Source: DATEOR01 sp046733475 (GTDB lineage Bacteria > Actinomycetota > Thermoleophilia > Gaiellales > Gaiellaceae). From it: a stretch of DNA of 57,268 bases. Under the pieces are notes generated by a model that searched no databases, had not been told where the DNA came from, and was given only the letters and a program-made list of their open reading frames with translations. The position numbers were made by a program, and so were the translations under genes. Position 1 is the stretch's first letter, and each line of letters opens with the position of its first letter. Below are positions 47,392 to 57,194 of this stretch, piece by piece. Where the stretch lies: NCBI GenBank assembly GCA_046733475.1, contig JBKPPF010000041.1, positions 1-57,268 of the forward strand, in the 5' to 3' direction.

Positions 47392-48040
47392 GGTCAGAGC
47401 CTAGAGAGTGGTTCGACTTCTGCGGCGGATCCTTCTTCGGCTTCGTCCCGGCGTGGTTGCCGTTGTCGTGCTTGCTGTGGCCGTGCTTGCTGTGCTCGCC
47501 GTGGTCCTTCTTGCCGTGGTCCTTGTCCTGCTGGTCGCCGTCACCGTCGCCGGAATGCCCGACACCCTGCCCGTTTCCGTGGTGCTCGTGGCCGTTTCCG
47601 TGGCCGTGGTGCGCCTTGTGGTCCTTCGCCGGATGGCCCGGGCCGCCGTTGTCGTCGGGCTCGGACTGGGGCTCTTCGCCGACCCCGGGCTGCGGGGTCG
47701 CGGAGTTCCCGCCGCCACTCGGACGCTCGCTCGGAGCGATCCCGGGGAAGGCCGCGGGGCTCCCTGTGCCCGTCGGGGAAGCCGGTGTGACCCCGCCGCC
47801 CGAGGTCGGCGCCTCGCTTGGGCCGGCCGAGGGCGTCTGCCCAGGGGTGCTTGCGGGGGCCGGCGACGCGGGGGCGACGACCGACGCGACGTCTCCGGTT
47901 CCGGCCGGCGGAGCGGGGATGGCCGCCTGGTCGCCGGACAGGTCGAGAAGCCTCGGCGCAGCCAAAACGAAGCCGACGGCGGCCACCACGGCAAGCACGC
48001 CGGTCAATGGTGCGGCTATACGCGAAAAGCGACTCCCCAT
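47294..48040 (-). CDS. Membrane-anchored protein with a His- and Lys-rich extracellular tail
   Basis: 248 residues from ATG 48040. One N-terminal helix (AAPLTGVLAVVAAVGFVLAA) is followed by a Pro/Ser/Thr-rich linker of about 80 residues and a strongly His-, Gly-, Lys- and Asp-rich tail (HHGHGNGHEHHGNGQGVGHS, DHGKKDHGEHSKHGHSKHD). There are about 30 His. This suits metal binding (Ni, Zn, Cu) or surface charge. The final 98 bases overlap the next gene's start. It is not related to a known family that I recognise. Low complexity makes the frame less certain, but composition and codon use are consistent. Confidence 0.7.
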   Translation of the reverse strand: MGSRFSRIAAPLTGVLAVVAAVGFVLAAPRLLDLSGDQAAIPAPPAGTGDVASVVAPASPAPASTPGQTPSAGPSEAPTSGGGVTPASPTGTGSPAAFPGIAPSERPSGGGNSATPQPGVGEEPQSEPDDNGGPGHPAKDHKAHHGHGNGHEHHGNGQGVGHSGDGDGDQQDKDHGKKDHGEHSKHGHSKHDNGNHAGTKPKKDPPQKSNHSLGSDHGNGKKPDREHGQGAKHGKSERRAHSHSRSRR

Positions 48041-48097
48041 ACGTGTTCCATCGGCGCGCCAGCGCCTGTCTTGAATCTTAACTGTCGGATTCGGACT

Positions 48098-49033
48098 TCA
48101 CGACCCCTCCGCGAGGATCTTTTGCAGCATGAGGGCGTTCGTGGGTGCCTGGGAGATCCATCCGTCCCGCTCGGAACGGCCGTTTCCGGGCGCGCGGGAG
48201 CGGCCGTTGTTGTTGAACATCACATAGGCCTCCTGGGCGTCCGAGGCGAGCTCGCGCACCGCGGGGACGAGCTCGCGGAGCTCCTTCTCGGAATAGAGGT
48301 AGTCGAAGCGCTCCGCCGCGCTCCGGCCGCGAATGTTCCAGGTTTCTGCGTTGCGGCCGTGGGTGCGCACGTAGACCATCGGGCTCGTGCGGGCGAGAAC
48401 GGTGGGGACGAGGTTCTTCGCGTCGGTCTTGGGCGCGTCGACGACGACGTAGGTCGCGCCGATCTCCTCGAGGAACGAGAAGACTTGCGCGCGGTTCTCC
48501 TCCTCGAGCCAGCTCCGGTGTCGGAACTCCACCATCGGGTGGTCGCCGCGAAGCTCCTCCTTCGCCCACGCGAGGTAGTCGAATGAGGCCGGCTTGCACA
48601 CGATGTATGAGGGGAACTGGAGGAGGATGCCGCCGAGCTTGCCTCGAGAGCGAAGCGGCTCGAGGGCTGCGTGGAAGCGCGCGAAGATCTCCGAGCGCAG
48701 CTCGCGCGGCGGGCGGTCGACCCGGCCGCGCTCGTCCACCGGCGCCGCGTCACGGAGCTCGGGCGGGAGGACGTCCGCTTTCACCGGGTGGCGAGTCATC
48801 ATCCCGAAGGCCTTCACGTGCATGACGAATCCGTCCGGGACGCGCTCGGCCCATTTGGCGACGAGGTCCTCCTCGGGCAGGCGGTAGTACGTCGAGTTCA
48901 CCTCGACCGTGTCGAAGTGATCGGCGTAGTAGCGCAGTCGGTCTCCGCCCGAGCGCACGCCCTTCGGATACCAGTACTTGACAAGCGACTCGTCGGCCCA
49001 GGAGCAGGTGCCGGTGCGGATGCGGTCGGTCAG
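48098..49033 (-). CDS. DUF72 family protein, probable CTG start
   Basis: 311 residues from CTG 49033, which overlaps the upstream stop as CTGA. The family start IRTGTCSWADESLVKYWYP begins five residues in, and no other codon fits. The TIM-barrel motifs are clear: YYADHFDTVEVNSTYYRLP, FVMHVKAFGMMTRHPVKA, GGILLQFPSYIVCKP, MVEFRHRSWLEEENRAQVFS, YVRTHGRNAETWNIRG, AYVMFNNNGR. The function of DUF72 is unknown, with possible phosphate-binding sites. It is coupled to the radical SAM gene just upstream, a pairing that suggests a shared role, possibly in DNA-damage or nucleotide metabolism. Confidence 0.88.
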   Translation of the reverse strand: MTDRIRTGTCSWADESLVKYWYPKGVRSGGDRLRYYADHFDTVEVNSTYYRLPEEDLVAKWAERVPDGFVMHVKAFGMMTRHPVKADVLPPELRDAAPVDERGRVDRPPRELRSEIFARFHAALEPLRSRGKLGGILLQFPSYIVCKPASFDYLAWAKEELRGDHPMVEFRHRSWLEEENRAQVFSFLEEIGATYVVVDAPKTDAKNLVPTVLARTSPMVYVRTHGRNAETWNIRGRSAAERFDYLYSEKELRELVPAVRELASDAQEAYVMFNNNGRSRAPGNGRSERDGWISQAPTNALMLQKILAEGS

Positions 49034-49941
49034 ACGGCCAACGCTAGCTGCTCCTGGCGGTGAGGCACCTCCCGGCGCGCCGTGTCTCCGCTGCCCCGGA
49101 TCCCGTGCCGGAGGCGGAGGCGCGCGAACCGCTCGGAGACCTCCTGCTGGTAGGCTTTCGGCGCGTAGGCGCGTGACCCGTAGAGCTCGGCGTAGCGCGG
49201 GTAGAGCCATGGATACGTGCGCTTCACCCAGGGCATGAAGTGCTCGCGAATCGACGCGCGCACGTGGAGGACGATCGGAACCGCGTAGTCGACTCCGGCC
49301 TCGGCGCACGCCGCGAGCACGGTGTCGAGATGCTCTTCGGTGTCCGTCAGTCCGGGCAGGACCGGTGCGACGAGGACCCCAGTCCGGATCCCGGCCTCGG
49401 AGAACCGACCGAGGATCTCGAGGCGCTTCCGGCCGGGAGGAGTCCCCGGCTCGACGACCCGGCGTACGTCCTCGTCCAAAGTCCCGACGCTCATCGCCAC
49501 CGATAGCGGCGCGACCTCGTTCAACTCCCGGTAGACGTCGAGGTCGCGGAGGATCATCGTCGACTTCGTCAGCATCGAGAGCGGGTTGGCGAAGCGGGCA
49601 AGGGTCTCGACCACTCCGCGCGTGAGCCGGTAGCGGCCCTCACAGTGCTGGTACGGATCCGTAGCCGTGCCCATCGCGACGGCCTCGCCGTCCCAGCGCG
49701 GGGAGGCCAGCTCGCGCCGCAGCACCTCGACGACGTTCGTCTTCACGACGATCTTCGAGGAGAAGTCGTCGCCGATCCCGAGGTCGAGGTACGTGTGGAA
49801 TGCGCGCGCGAAGCAGTAGTGGCAACTGTGCGTGCAGCCGCGGTACGGATTGATCGTCCAGCGGAAAGGCACGCGGCTCTCGGCCGGCACCCGGTTCAGC
49901 GCGCTCTTGCAGATGTCCTCGAGGTACTGCGCGTGGGCCAT
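49030..49941 (-). CDS. Rv2578c-family radical SAM protein (SplB-like)
   Basis: 303 residues from ATG 49941 (MAHAQYLEDICKSALNRVPA). The radical SAM cluster motif is RGCTHSCHYCFARAFHTYLD, with C-x3-C-x2-C. It is followed by IVVKTNVVEVLRRELASPRW and AMGTATDPYQHCEGRYRLTR, marks of the spore photoproduct lyase-like COG1533 group. A perfect LexA-type palindrome lies 12 bases upstream, so SOS control is likely. The next gene is coupled by CTGA. The target is unknown; the group is linked to DNA repair by homology, not proof. Confidence 0.9.
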   Translation of the reverse strand: MAHAQYLEDICKSALNRVPAESRVPFRWTINPYRGCTHSCHYCFARAFHTYLDLGIGDDFSSKIVVKTNVVEVLRRELASPRWDGEAVAMGTATDPYQHCEGRYRLTRGVVETLARFANPLSMLTKSTMILRDLDVYRELNEVAPLSVAMSVGTLDEDVRRVVEPGTPPGRKRLEILGRFSEAGIRTGVLVAPVLPGLTDTEEHLDTVLAACAEAGVDYAVPIVLHVRASIREHFMPWVKRTYPWLYPRYAELYGSRAYAPKAYQQEVSERFARLRLRHGIRGSGDTARREVPHRQEQLALAV

Positions 49942-49952
49942 GCTCAAGTATA

Positions 49953-49964
49953 GAACATATGTTC
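49953..49964. promoter_or_regulatory. LexA/SOS box (perfect palindrome)
   Basis: GAACATATGTTC matches the actinobacterial GAAC-N4-GTTC box and is fully self-complementary. It lies 12 bases from the radical SAM start and 51 from the divergent sigma factor start, so it could act on either or both. Confidence 0.7.
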
Positions 49965-50014
49965 GCATTCGACTATCATTCGAGTCAGCTTCAAGATCGC
50001 TGTTTCGTTGGACC

Positions 50015-51066
<1,052 letters not shown>

Positions 51067-51070
<4 letters not shown>

Positions 51071-52356
51071 CCCGTCCCGGGCGGGGAAAACGCGATGGTT
51101 TCTTCGCGCCCTTCGTGGAAGAGGCGCGTGACCGGCGGCGTCGTCTCGGCGATGACGCGGCCGCTTCTGAGCACCCAGCGGCGCACCGGCTGAAGGCGCA
51201 GCACCTCGACGGGCGTCGGCGCGTCGAAGAGGACGAGGTGCGCCGGCTTGCCCTCTTCGATCCCGTACTCGTCCTCGACGCCGAGAGTTTTCGCCCCACG
51301 CCACGTCGCGCATGCGAGCATCGCGGGGATCTCGTCGAGGCCGCTCATGTACGTGAAATGGAGCGCGAGGTTCGCGGCGTGGATGAGATCGGCTTTTCCC
51401 AGCTGGTACCAGGGATCCATGATCACGTCGTTCCCGAGCGACACGTTGACGCCCGCGCGGAGCAGCTCCTTGAGCTGAGCGAAACCGCGCCGCTTGGGAT
51501 ACGGGTCGAGCCGTCCCTGGATGAGCGAATTCGCGTACGGGTTGACCACGATGTTGATGCCGCTGCGGCGAAGGAAGCCGTGCAGCTTCGACGAGTAGTA
51601 GGGCTCGTAAGAGCCCATCGCGGTGCAGTGGCTCGCGGTCACGCGCCCCATCAGGCCGTGCTTGACGGTGTCGTCGGCCATGACCTCGAGGAAACGCGAG
51701 GCGGGGTCGTCCGTCTCGTCGCAGTGGATGTCGATCCGCCGGCTGTGCTCGCGTGCCAGTTCGAAGACCCGGTGGACCTCCATGAGCCCGAGCTCCGAGG
51801 TCGGCTCGTAGTGGGGGATGCCGCCGACGCAGTCGACGCCGAGCTCGATCGCGCGTTCGAGGCGCTCCGCGTCGGCTTCGTCCGCGAAGATTCCGTCCTG
51901 GGGAAAGGCGGTCACCTGGATCGTGACGAGCTCGGCCAGCTCGTCGCGGACACGGAGGAGACCGCGCACCATTGCGTCGTTGTCGCCGGAGACGTCCGCG
52001 TGCGCGCGGATGAAGAGCGTGCCCTGCGCGGCCGACCAGCGGACGATCTCGGTTGCGCGCGCGACGACGTCGTCGACGGTGAGCGACGGCTTCAGCTCCC
52101 CCCAGACCTGGATCCCCTCGAGCAGCGTGCCCGACTCGTTGTGGCGCGGCTTGCCCGCCGTGAGGCTTGCGTCTAAATGGAGATGGCAGTCGACGAGCGG
52201 CGGAGAGGCGAGCCTGCCCTCGGCGTCGAGCGTTTCCTTCGCGTACACGTCGAGGTTCGCGCCGATGCGGCTGAAGCGGCCGCCTTCGATCGCGAGGTCG
52301 CAGACGCCGTCGCGCCCGGCGAGCCGCGCGTTCCGTAGGAGGAGGTCGGCCGGCAC
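51067..52356 (-). CDS. Cytosine deaminase-like amidohydrolase (CodA group)
   Basis: 429 residues from GTG 52356. Metal and active-site words are present: VDCHLHLDASLT (HLH at about 58-60), RIDIHCDETDDPASRF, TASHCTAMGSYEP, and LGNDVIMDPWYQLGKADLI, the CodA-type Asp region. The fold is the TIM-barrel amidohydrolase, acting on cytosine or a related ring; the exact base is not certain. Its start is 17 bases from that of the divergent amidohydrolase at 52374, so both promoters must lie inside the coding regions or in a very short overlap. An NCS1 permease follows on the plus strand, which points to nucleobase salvage or catabolism. Confidence 0.9.
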
Positions 52357-52373
52357 GGCGGTATCGTAATCGG

Positions 52374-53699
52374 GTGCGGCTGCGAATCGAGGGCGGGCTC
52401 GTCGTCACCATGGACAGTGCCGGAACGGTGCTCGACCCCGGGGTTGTCGAGGTGGAGGAAGGCCGGATCGCGCACGTCGGGCCCGAGCCGAGCGAAGAGG
52501 AGGTCGAAACGCGCTCGGCCCGAGGGCTCATCGTCGTCCCCGGGCTCGTCAACACGCACTGCCACCTGAGCCAGCAGCTGGGGCGCGGGCTGGCCGACGA
52601 CGTCGACCTCCTCACCTGGCTCCGCGACCGCATCTGGCCCTACGAGGCCGCGCTCGACGAGGAGGACGTGGAGGTGAGCGCGCTCGCCTGCGCCCTCGAG
52701 CAGATCCGAAACGGCGTCACCACGATCGCCGATCCGGGCGGACAGCACGTTGACGGCGCGGGTCGCGGGCTCGAGCGGGCAGGCATCCGGGGGTTCCTCG
52801 GCCGAAGCGCGATGGACGAGCCCGAGGGCGTGCCCGAGTCGCGGCGCGAGTCCACGGAGCAAACGCTGGCCGTTCAAGACGAGCTCGCCGAGCGCTGGCA
52901 CGGCGAGGCGGACGGGCGCCTCCGCTTCTCCTACACCCTTCGCACGATCTTCAACTGCTCGGACGAGCTCATCGAGGCGAGCGTCGAGCGGGCACGGAAG
53001 CTCGGCACGCCGCTGCAGATGCACATCGCCGAGATCCCGGCCGAGAACGAGCACACGAAGGCGACGCGCGGCACCACCACGGTCCGGCACCTCGCCAACT
53101 TCGGTGCGCTCGGACCGTGGTTCCTCGGCGCCCATGCGGTTTGGCTGGACGACGAGGAAATCGCGCTGCTCGCCGAGACCGGCGCGGCCGTCTCCCACAA
53201 TCTCGCCTCGAACCTGCGGGTCCTCGGACTCCCACGCGTGGCGGACATGCTGGACGCCGGAGTCCTGGTAGGCCTCGGCACCGACGGCGCGCCGGCGAAC
53301 AACCGCATGAGCCTGATCGACGAGCTCTGGGCGGCGACGCTCCTCCAGAAAGGCCTGCGTTTCGACCCGACGGTCCTGGACGCGCGGACGGCGTTCGCCA
53401 TGGCGACGCGCGACGGTGCCCGCGCGCTCGGTGTGGGGGACGAGATCGGCTCGCTCGAGCCCGGCAAGGCTGCTGATCTCGTGCTCGTCGATCCGCGGAC
53501 CGTGAACATGACTCCGGTGCACGACGCGGTGTCCGCGCTCGTCACCGCGATGAAGTCCGAGAACGTGAATTCGGTGATGTGCGCCGGCTGCTGGCTCCTC
53601 GACGAGGGCCAGATCATGGTCGTCGACGAGACCGAAACGCTGGCCGAGGCCCAGGAGCGGGCCGAAGCCGTTGCACGGCGCGCAGAAGTGCGCACGTAG
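52374..53699 (+). CDS. Amidohydrolase, TRZ/ATZ-like (8-oxoguanine deaminase/atrazine-type)
   Basis: 441 residues from GTG 52374. The TRZ/ATZ metal motif is PGLVNTHCHLSQQLGRGLAD (H62, H64), then LQMHIAEIPAENEHT, LGAHAVWLDDEEIALLAETG, SHNLASNLRVL and VLVGLGTDGAPANNRMSLID. The Gln-Ala-Glu type active site is typical of deaminases for guanine derivatives, isoguanine or triazines; the native substrate is likely a purine. It is divergent to a CodA-like gene and upstream of an NCS1 permease with a 92-base gap, so a scavenging path for modified or free bases is the simplest reading. Confidence 0.9.
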   Translation: MRLRIEGGLVVTMDSAGTVLDPGVVEVEEGRIAHVGPEPSEEEVETRSARGLIVVPGLVNTHCHLSQQLGRGLADDVDLLTWLRDRIWPYEAALDEEDVEVSALACALEQIRNGVTTIADPGGQHVDGAGRGLERAGIRGFLGRSAMDEPEGVPESRRESTEQTLAVQDELAERWHGEADGRLRFSYTLRTIFNCSDELIEASVERARKLGTPLQMHIAEIPAENEHTKATRGTTTVRHLANFGALGPWFLGAHAVWLDDEEIALLAETGAAVSHNLASNLRVLGLPRVADMLDAGVLVGLGTDGAPANNRMSLIDELWAATLLQKGLRFDPTVLDARTAFAMATRDGARALGVGDEIGSLEPGKAADLVLVDPRTVNMTPVHDAVSALVTAMKSENVNSVMCAGCWLLDEGQIMVVDETETLAEAQERAEAVARRAEVRT

Positions 53700-53791
53700 C
53701 GGCTTTTTTCGGCTTGTAACTCGTCCGATTCCGGGCGCACAATCCAGCCACACCGGATTTCCCGGGACACCCCCAGCAGGAGGGCATATCC

Positions 53792-55228
53792 ATGTCGATC
53801 CTCGACCAGGAAAAGCGCGAGCTGAGCGAGGCGGTCCGCCTCGACGCGCACGGCATCGAGCCGGTCCCGATTGAGGACCGGGATTCGACGCCGCTTCAGC
53901 AGTTCTGGGTCTGGATGGGCGCAAACCTGGCGCCGATCAACTGGGTGCTCGGCACCCTGGGCCCGATCTTCGGTCTCAGTCTGGTGGAAACGATCCTCGT
54001 CGTCGTGATCGGGAACATCGTCGGCTGCGCCCTCTTCGGGCTCTTCGCCACGATGGGGCACAAGACCGGCGTCAACCAGATGGTGCTCTCCCGGAGCGCC
54101 TTCGGTCGCCGCGGCGCCTACATACCGTCCGCGGCACAGCTCCTCCTCACGATGGGCTGGATCGGCGTGAACACCTGGGTGATCCTCGACCTCGTCGTCG
54201 GCGAGTCGGGCATCCTCGACAAGCTCGGCTACCACGGCGGGCAGGGGACGCGCTACGTCGTCGGCCTTCTGATCATGCTCGTTCAGGTCGTGATCGCGAT
54301 CTGGGGCTTCTACCTCATCCGTACGTTCGAGAAGTACACGGTGCCGGTGACCGCCGCGATCATGGTTGCGATGACCGCCCTGGCCTTCACGAAGGTGGAC
54401 GTGCACTGGGGCGGCTCGCAGGTCGCAGGCGGGGACAAGATCTCGGCAATGGCCGGCCTCATGACGGCCATCGGGATCGGCTGGGGCATCTCCTGGCTGA
54501 CGATGAGCTCCGATTATCCGCGCTTCGTCAACCCGAAGTACTCGAAGAAGCAGGTGTTCTGGGCGACGTCGCTCGGCATGTTCATCCCGACGGTCTGGCT
54601 CGCCATCCTCGGAGCCGCGATCGCGACCGGCGGCCAGGGCACCGACCCGGCCCAGCTCGTGGCAGCCGCGTTCGGGGCCATGGCGATCCCGGTGCTCTTC
54701 GTGGTGCTGCACGGGCCGATTGCGACGAACATCCTCAACATCTACTCGTGCTCACTTGCCTTCCTCTCGCTCGGTGTGAAGATCAAGCGGCCGATCGTGG
54801 CGGCCGCGGCAGGAGTGGTGGGGACGATCGTGCTCATCGCGTTCGTCGAGTCCGCGAGCTTCGCCTCGTCGTTCGACAAGTGGATCGTCTCGATCGTCGT
54901 GTGGATCAGTCCATGGGCCGGCATCACGATCGTGGAGTACTTCATCGTGAGGCGGCAGGAGATCGACATCGCGGGGCTCTATCTGCCTCCAGAGGAGTCT
55001 CCGTACGGCGACGTGAATGTCGCCGCAGTCATCGCGCTGGTGCTCGGCCTCATCGCCGGCTGGGCGTTCGAGTTCGCACAGCCCGGCTTCATGCAAGGGC
55101 CGATCGCGAAGGCGCTGGACAACACCGATCTCTCCTGGCTCGCCGGGATGGTGGTCGGCGGCGGGGTCTACTACGTGCTCGGCGGCGCGCGCATGCGTCG
55201 GCCGGTCACGGTACCGACGGCGACCTAG
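53792..55228 (+). CDS. NCS1-family nucleobase permease (CodB/purine-cytosine type)
   Basis: 478 residues from ATG 53792, preceded by CAGGAGG. Twelve helices are expected. Motifs LQQFWVWMGANLAPINWVLG, GCALFGLFATMGHKTGVNQM, LSRSAFGRRGAYIPSAAQLL and GIGWGISWLTMSSDYPRFV match cytosine/purine transporters. The downstream TTCG-loop terminator closes the unit. Together with the two amidohydrolases this makes an import plus deamination set, probably for cytosine and a purine. No regulator is adjacent. The 53700-53791 leader shows no recognised riboswitch. Confidence 0.93.
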   Translation: MSILDQEKRELSEAVRLDAHGIEPVPIEDRDSTPLQQFWVWMGANLAPINWVLGTLGPIFGLSLVETILVVVIGNIVGCALFGLFATMGHKTGVNQMVLSRSAFGRRGAYIPSAAQLLLTMGWIGVNTWVILDLVVGESGILDKLGYHGGQGTRYVVGLLIMLVQVVIAIWGFYLIRTFEKYTVPVTAAIMVAMTALAFTKVDVHWGGSQVAGGDKISAMAGLMTAIGIGWGISWLTMSSDYPRFVNPKYSKKQVFWATSLGMFIPTVWLAILGAAIATGGQGTDPAQLVAAAFGAMAIPVLFVVLHGPIATNILNIYSCSLAFLSLGVKIKRPIVAAAAGVVGTIVLIAFVESASFASSFDKWIVSIVVWISPWAGITIVEYFIVRRQEIDIAGLYLPPEESPYGDVNVAAVIALVLGLIAGWAFEFAQPGFMQGPIAKALDNTDLSWLAGMVVGGGVYYVLGGARMRRPVTVPTAT

Positions 55229-55248
55229 CCCTGGTTCAACCTCGACCT

Positions 55249-55278
55249 CAGAGCGGCCCGCTTCGGCGGGCCGCTCTG
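55249..55278 (+). terminator. Intrinsic terminator of the permease unit
   Basis: A 13-bp perfect stem CAGAGCGGCCCGC / GCGGGCCGCTCTG with a stable TTCG tetraloop, followed by GTTTCTTC. Confidence 0.92.
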
Positions 55279-55296
55279 GTTTCTTCGGCACTTTCT

Positions 55297-56040
55297 CTAG
55301 GGTCGATGCGTTTTGCCGGCGGCCGCGTTGTCCGCGCCGGCGGTGCTGTGGCCGCCGCTCGCCTCGTCCGCGGTCGCCGCTCCGTCCGTTGCCGCGCTGT
55401 GGTCGGCGGTCGCTTGTCCCTGCTGGCCGGCCCGGCTCTCGCCGCGGCTGGCAAGGTTCGAGATGGCTGCACCCTTTTCGACGCCCGTCAACTCGGTCGT
55501 CGTCGCGAGCTCGGAGATCTCCGCGCCTTTGCCTTCTCCGTTCTCGGCTGGGGCTCCGTTCTCGTCGGCGTCGTCCGAAGCAGCGACATCGGACGACGAG
55601 CTTCCGCGGACGTTCGGATGCGTTCCCGCATTCTCGTTCGGCCCCGGCACCGTCGCGCCGACTTTCGAGAGCATGGACGAGGCGACGTCTTGCGCCGCAC
55701 CGGGCAGGCTGCCGGCGAAAGCAAGGCCGGTCGTACAAGCCAAGGCGGCGGCGACTGCCGTCCCCGCGAGCTTGAATCGATGCACAGTTGACCTCCTGGA
55801 CGTCGAGGTGGTTTCGAGTACAGGCGAACGCCCGCCCTTGACGAGCTCGGGCGCGGTGTCCTCGTGCCGGAGACCTCGGTCCCCCTCGTGCGCCCGTAAG
55901 CAGGCGAGAAGTGACGCGACTGCCTCATAGCCCGGGGGCGCGTCTGCCGGCAGGACGTGTCCCGCGAGCAGGCGATCGGCAGTGTCGATGTCCAGCGGCA
56001 GACGTTGCATCTCACAGTCGAAATCGCGCCAGAGGCTCAT
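55297..56040 (-). CDS. Anti-sigma-factor-like membrane protein
   Basis: 247 residues from ATG 56040, overlapping the ECF sigma stop as ATGA. The cytosolic N-terminus (MSLWRDFDCEMQRLPLDIDT, ADRLLAGHVLPADAP) lies where an anti-sigma domain would bind its sigma. One membrane helix (FKLAGTAVAAALACTTGLAF) is followed by an outer low-complexity region rich in Ala, Gly, Ser, Asp and Glu (SSSSDVAASDDADENGAPAE and so on). There is no zinc-binding HxxxCxxC motif. The outer part may sense envelope or other stress. Its gene order after a sigma factor is the main evidence. Confidence 0.8.
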   Translation of the reverse strand: MSLWRDFDCEMQRLPLDIDTADRLLAGHVLPADAPPGYEAVASLLACLRAHEGDRGLRHEDTAPELVKGGRSPVLETTSTSRRSTVHRFKLAGTAVAAALACTTGLAFAGSLPGAAQDVASSMLSKVGATVPGPNENAGTHPNVRGSSSSDVAASDDADENGAPAENGEGKGAEISELATTTELTGVEKGAAISNLASRGESRAGQQGQATADHSAATDGAATADEASGGHSTAGADNAAAGKTHRP

Positions 56041-56591
56041 CGCGTTACAGCTCTCTCGCGATCCGATGACAGGAGCTCCGCCAGCTGTTCCAGAGCTCGC
56101 TTCTGGATTACGCGAACGGTTCCGGCCTTCCGCCCGGTAATTGCCGCGACCTCGGCCGAGTCGAGTCCGCCGACCACTCGGAGAAGGACGATCTCGACCC
56201 ACTCGCGCGGAAGCGTTCCAAGGCATGAGAGTGCCTCTCCGTACTCGAGCGAGCGGATTGGGTCGAATTCCTCGGATGGCAGGGCCAGGGTCTCGACGCT
56301 GACGGGGTCGGTGCGTCGCCGATCACGAGCCCGCCGGTGATCGATCAGCCTCCGCCGTGCGATCGTGAAGATCCAACAGAGGAAGTCGCTCTCGGTGCCT
56401 TCGAACCGATTCAGACCGCCTCCGATGTCGAGCCACACTTCGGAAGCAAGATCCTCGCCGTCCTTTGGCTCCTGCGACAGGAGATAGCGGAGAATCCTCG
56501 GCTGGAAGACTCGGTAGAGGTCGGTCAGCGCGCGCTCGTCGCCGCGTCGTGCCGCAGCGAGTGTGGAAGCGAAGTCCTGGCCGAAGGACAC
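56037..56591 (-). CDS. ECF-type RNA polymerase sigma factor
   Basis: 184 residues from GTG 56591. Region 2 reads ALTDLYRVFQPRILRYLLSQ, DGEDLASEVWLDIGGGLNRF, FLCWIFTIARRRLIDHRRAR. Region 4 reads LPREWVEIVLLRVVGGLDSA, EVAAITGRKAGTVRVIQKRA. The layout is the two-domain ECF type with no region 3. It is coupled by ATGA to the anti-sigma-like gene downstream. The target regulon and stress are unknown. The start codon GTG is the only fitting one. Confidence 0.92.
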   Translation of the reverse strand: MSFGQDFASTLAAARRGDERALTDLYRVFQPRILRYLLSQEPKDGEDLASEVWLDIGGGLNRFEGTESDFLCWIFTIARRRLIDHRRARDRRRTDPVSVETLALPSEEFDPIRSLEYGEALSCLGTLPREWVEIVLLRVVGGLDSAEVAAITGRKAGTVRVIQKRALEQLAELLSSDRERAVTR

Positions 56592-56731
56592 CCCCGCCCT
56601 TGTAGCACGCGCCCGTTAGGAATTTGGGAACCGCCGGCGAAATGGTCGTCGATTCGCCCTAGAGTCGCTCCGTCCGGCCCGCCGCGGAAGATTTGTGCGG
56701 TCGGGGTAGGTAGGTGACGAAAGGAGCATGC

Positions 56732-57124
56732 ATGACGACCACCACGAGGGTGCGCCCAGGGCGCGGATGGGTCGGCTTCGCGGCCATCCTGCTCATGGTC
56801 GCGGGGACGATGCAGTTCCTCGACGGCCTGTGGGCGATCCGTACGCAGGACACCGCCGTCGATGCCCTGTTCTGGAACAACAATCTTGAGGCCTGGGGCT
56901 GGCTCTACCTCATCGTCGGCATCGGCCTCATCGCCACCGGTGTCTTCATCTTCCAGCGGGCCGCTTGGGCCTATGGCGTGGGCATCTTCGTCGGCTGCAT
57001 CGGCGCGGTACTGAACATCTTCTGGATCTTCAGCTATCCGCTCGCGAGCATCCTCATGATCACGCTGAACCTGATCGTCGTGTACGCGCTCACGACGTAC
57101 GGCGTGGACGACCTGCAGTACTGA
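56732..57124 (+). CDS. DUF7144-type small membrane protein
   Basis: 130 residues from ATG 56732, with AAAGGAG upstream. Four helices are seen: GWVGFAAILLMVAGTMQFLD, WGWLYLIVGIGLIATGVFIF, WAYGVGIFVGCIGAVLNIFW, PLASILMITLNLIVVYALTT. The words GTMQFLDGLWAI and LEAWGWLYLIVGIGLI are family marks. Such proteins are common and uncharacterised in Actinomycetota. It is divergent to the ECF sigma gene, so it may be under that sigma's control, but this is inference. A terminator lies downstream. Confidence 0.83.
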   Translation: MTTTTRVRPGRGWVGFAAILLMVAGTMQFLDGLWAIRTQDTAVDALFWNNNLEAWGWLYLIVGIGLIATGVFIFQRAAWAYGVGIFVGCIGAVLNIFWIFSYPLASILMITLNLIVVYALTTYGVDDLQY

Positions 57125-57163
57125 GGAACGGCCCGAGCTGTCGACCGCCTAGGCGCCCGTAGC

Positions 57164-57194
57164 GAGAAGCGGCCCGGGAACCGGGCCGCTTCTC
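57164..57194 (+). terminator. Intrinsic-type hairpin after the DUF7144 gene
   Basis: A 14-bp perfect stem GAGAAGCGGCCCGG / CCGGGCCGCTTCTC with a three-base loop. The last 74 bases of the window show nothing else. Confidence 0.88.

Noticed and set aside
53700..53791. A purine-type riboswitch upstream of the NCS1 permease
   Set aside because: The 92-base leader is too short and lacks the conserved junction words of purine or guanidine riboswitches.
52931..54712. A 593-codon minus-strand frame opposite the TRZ/ATZ-like gene and permease
   Set aside because: Composition is Asp/His/Arg-rich and repetitive as expected for a shadow of coding DNA, with no family motif.
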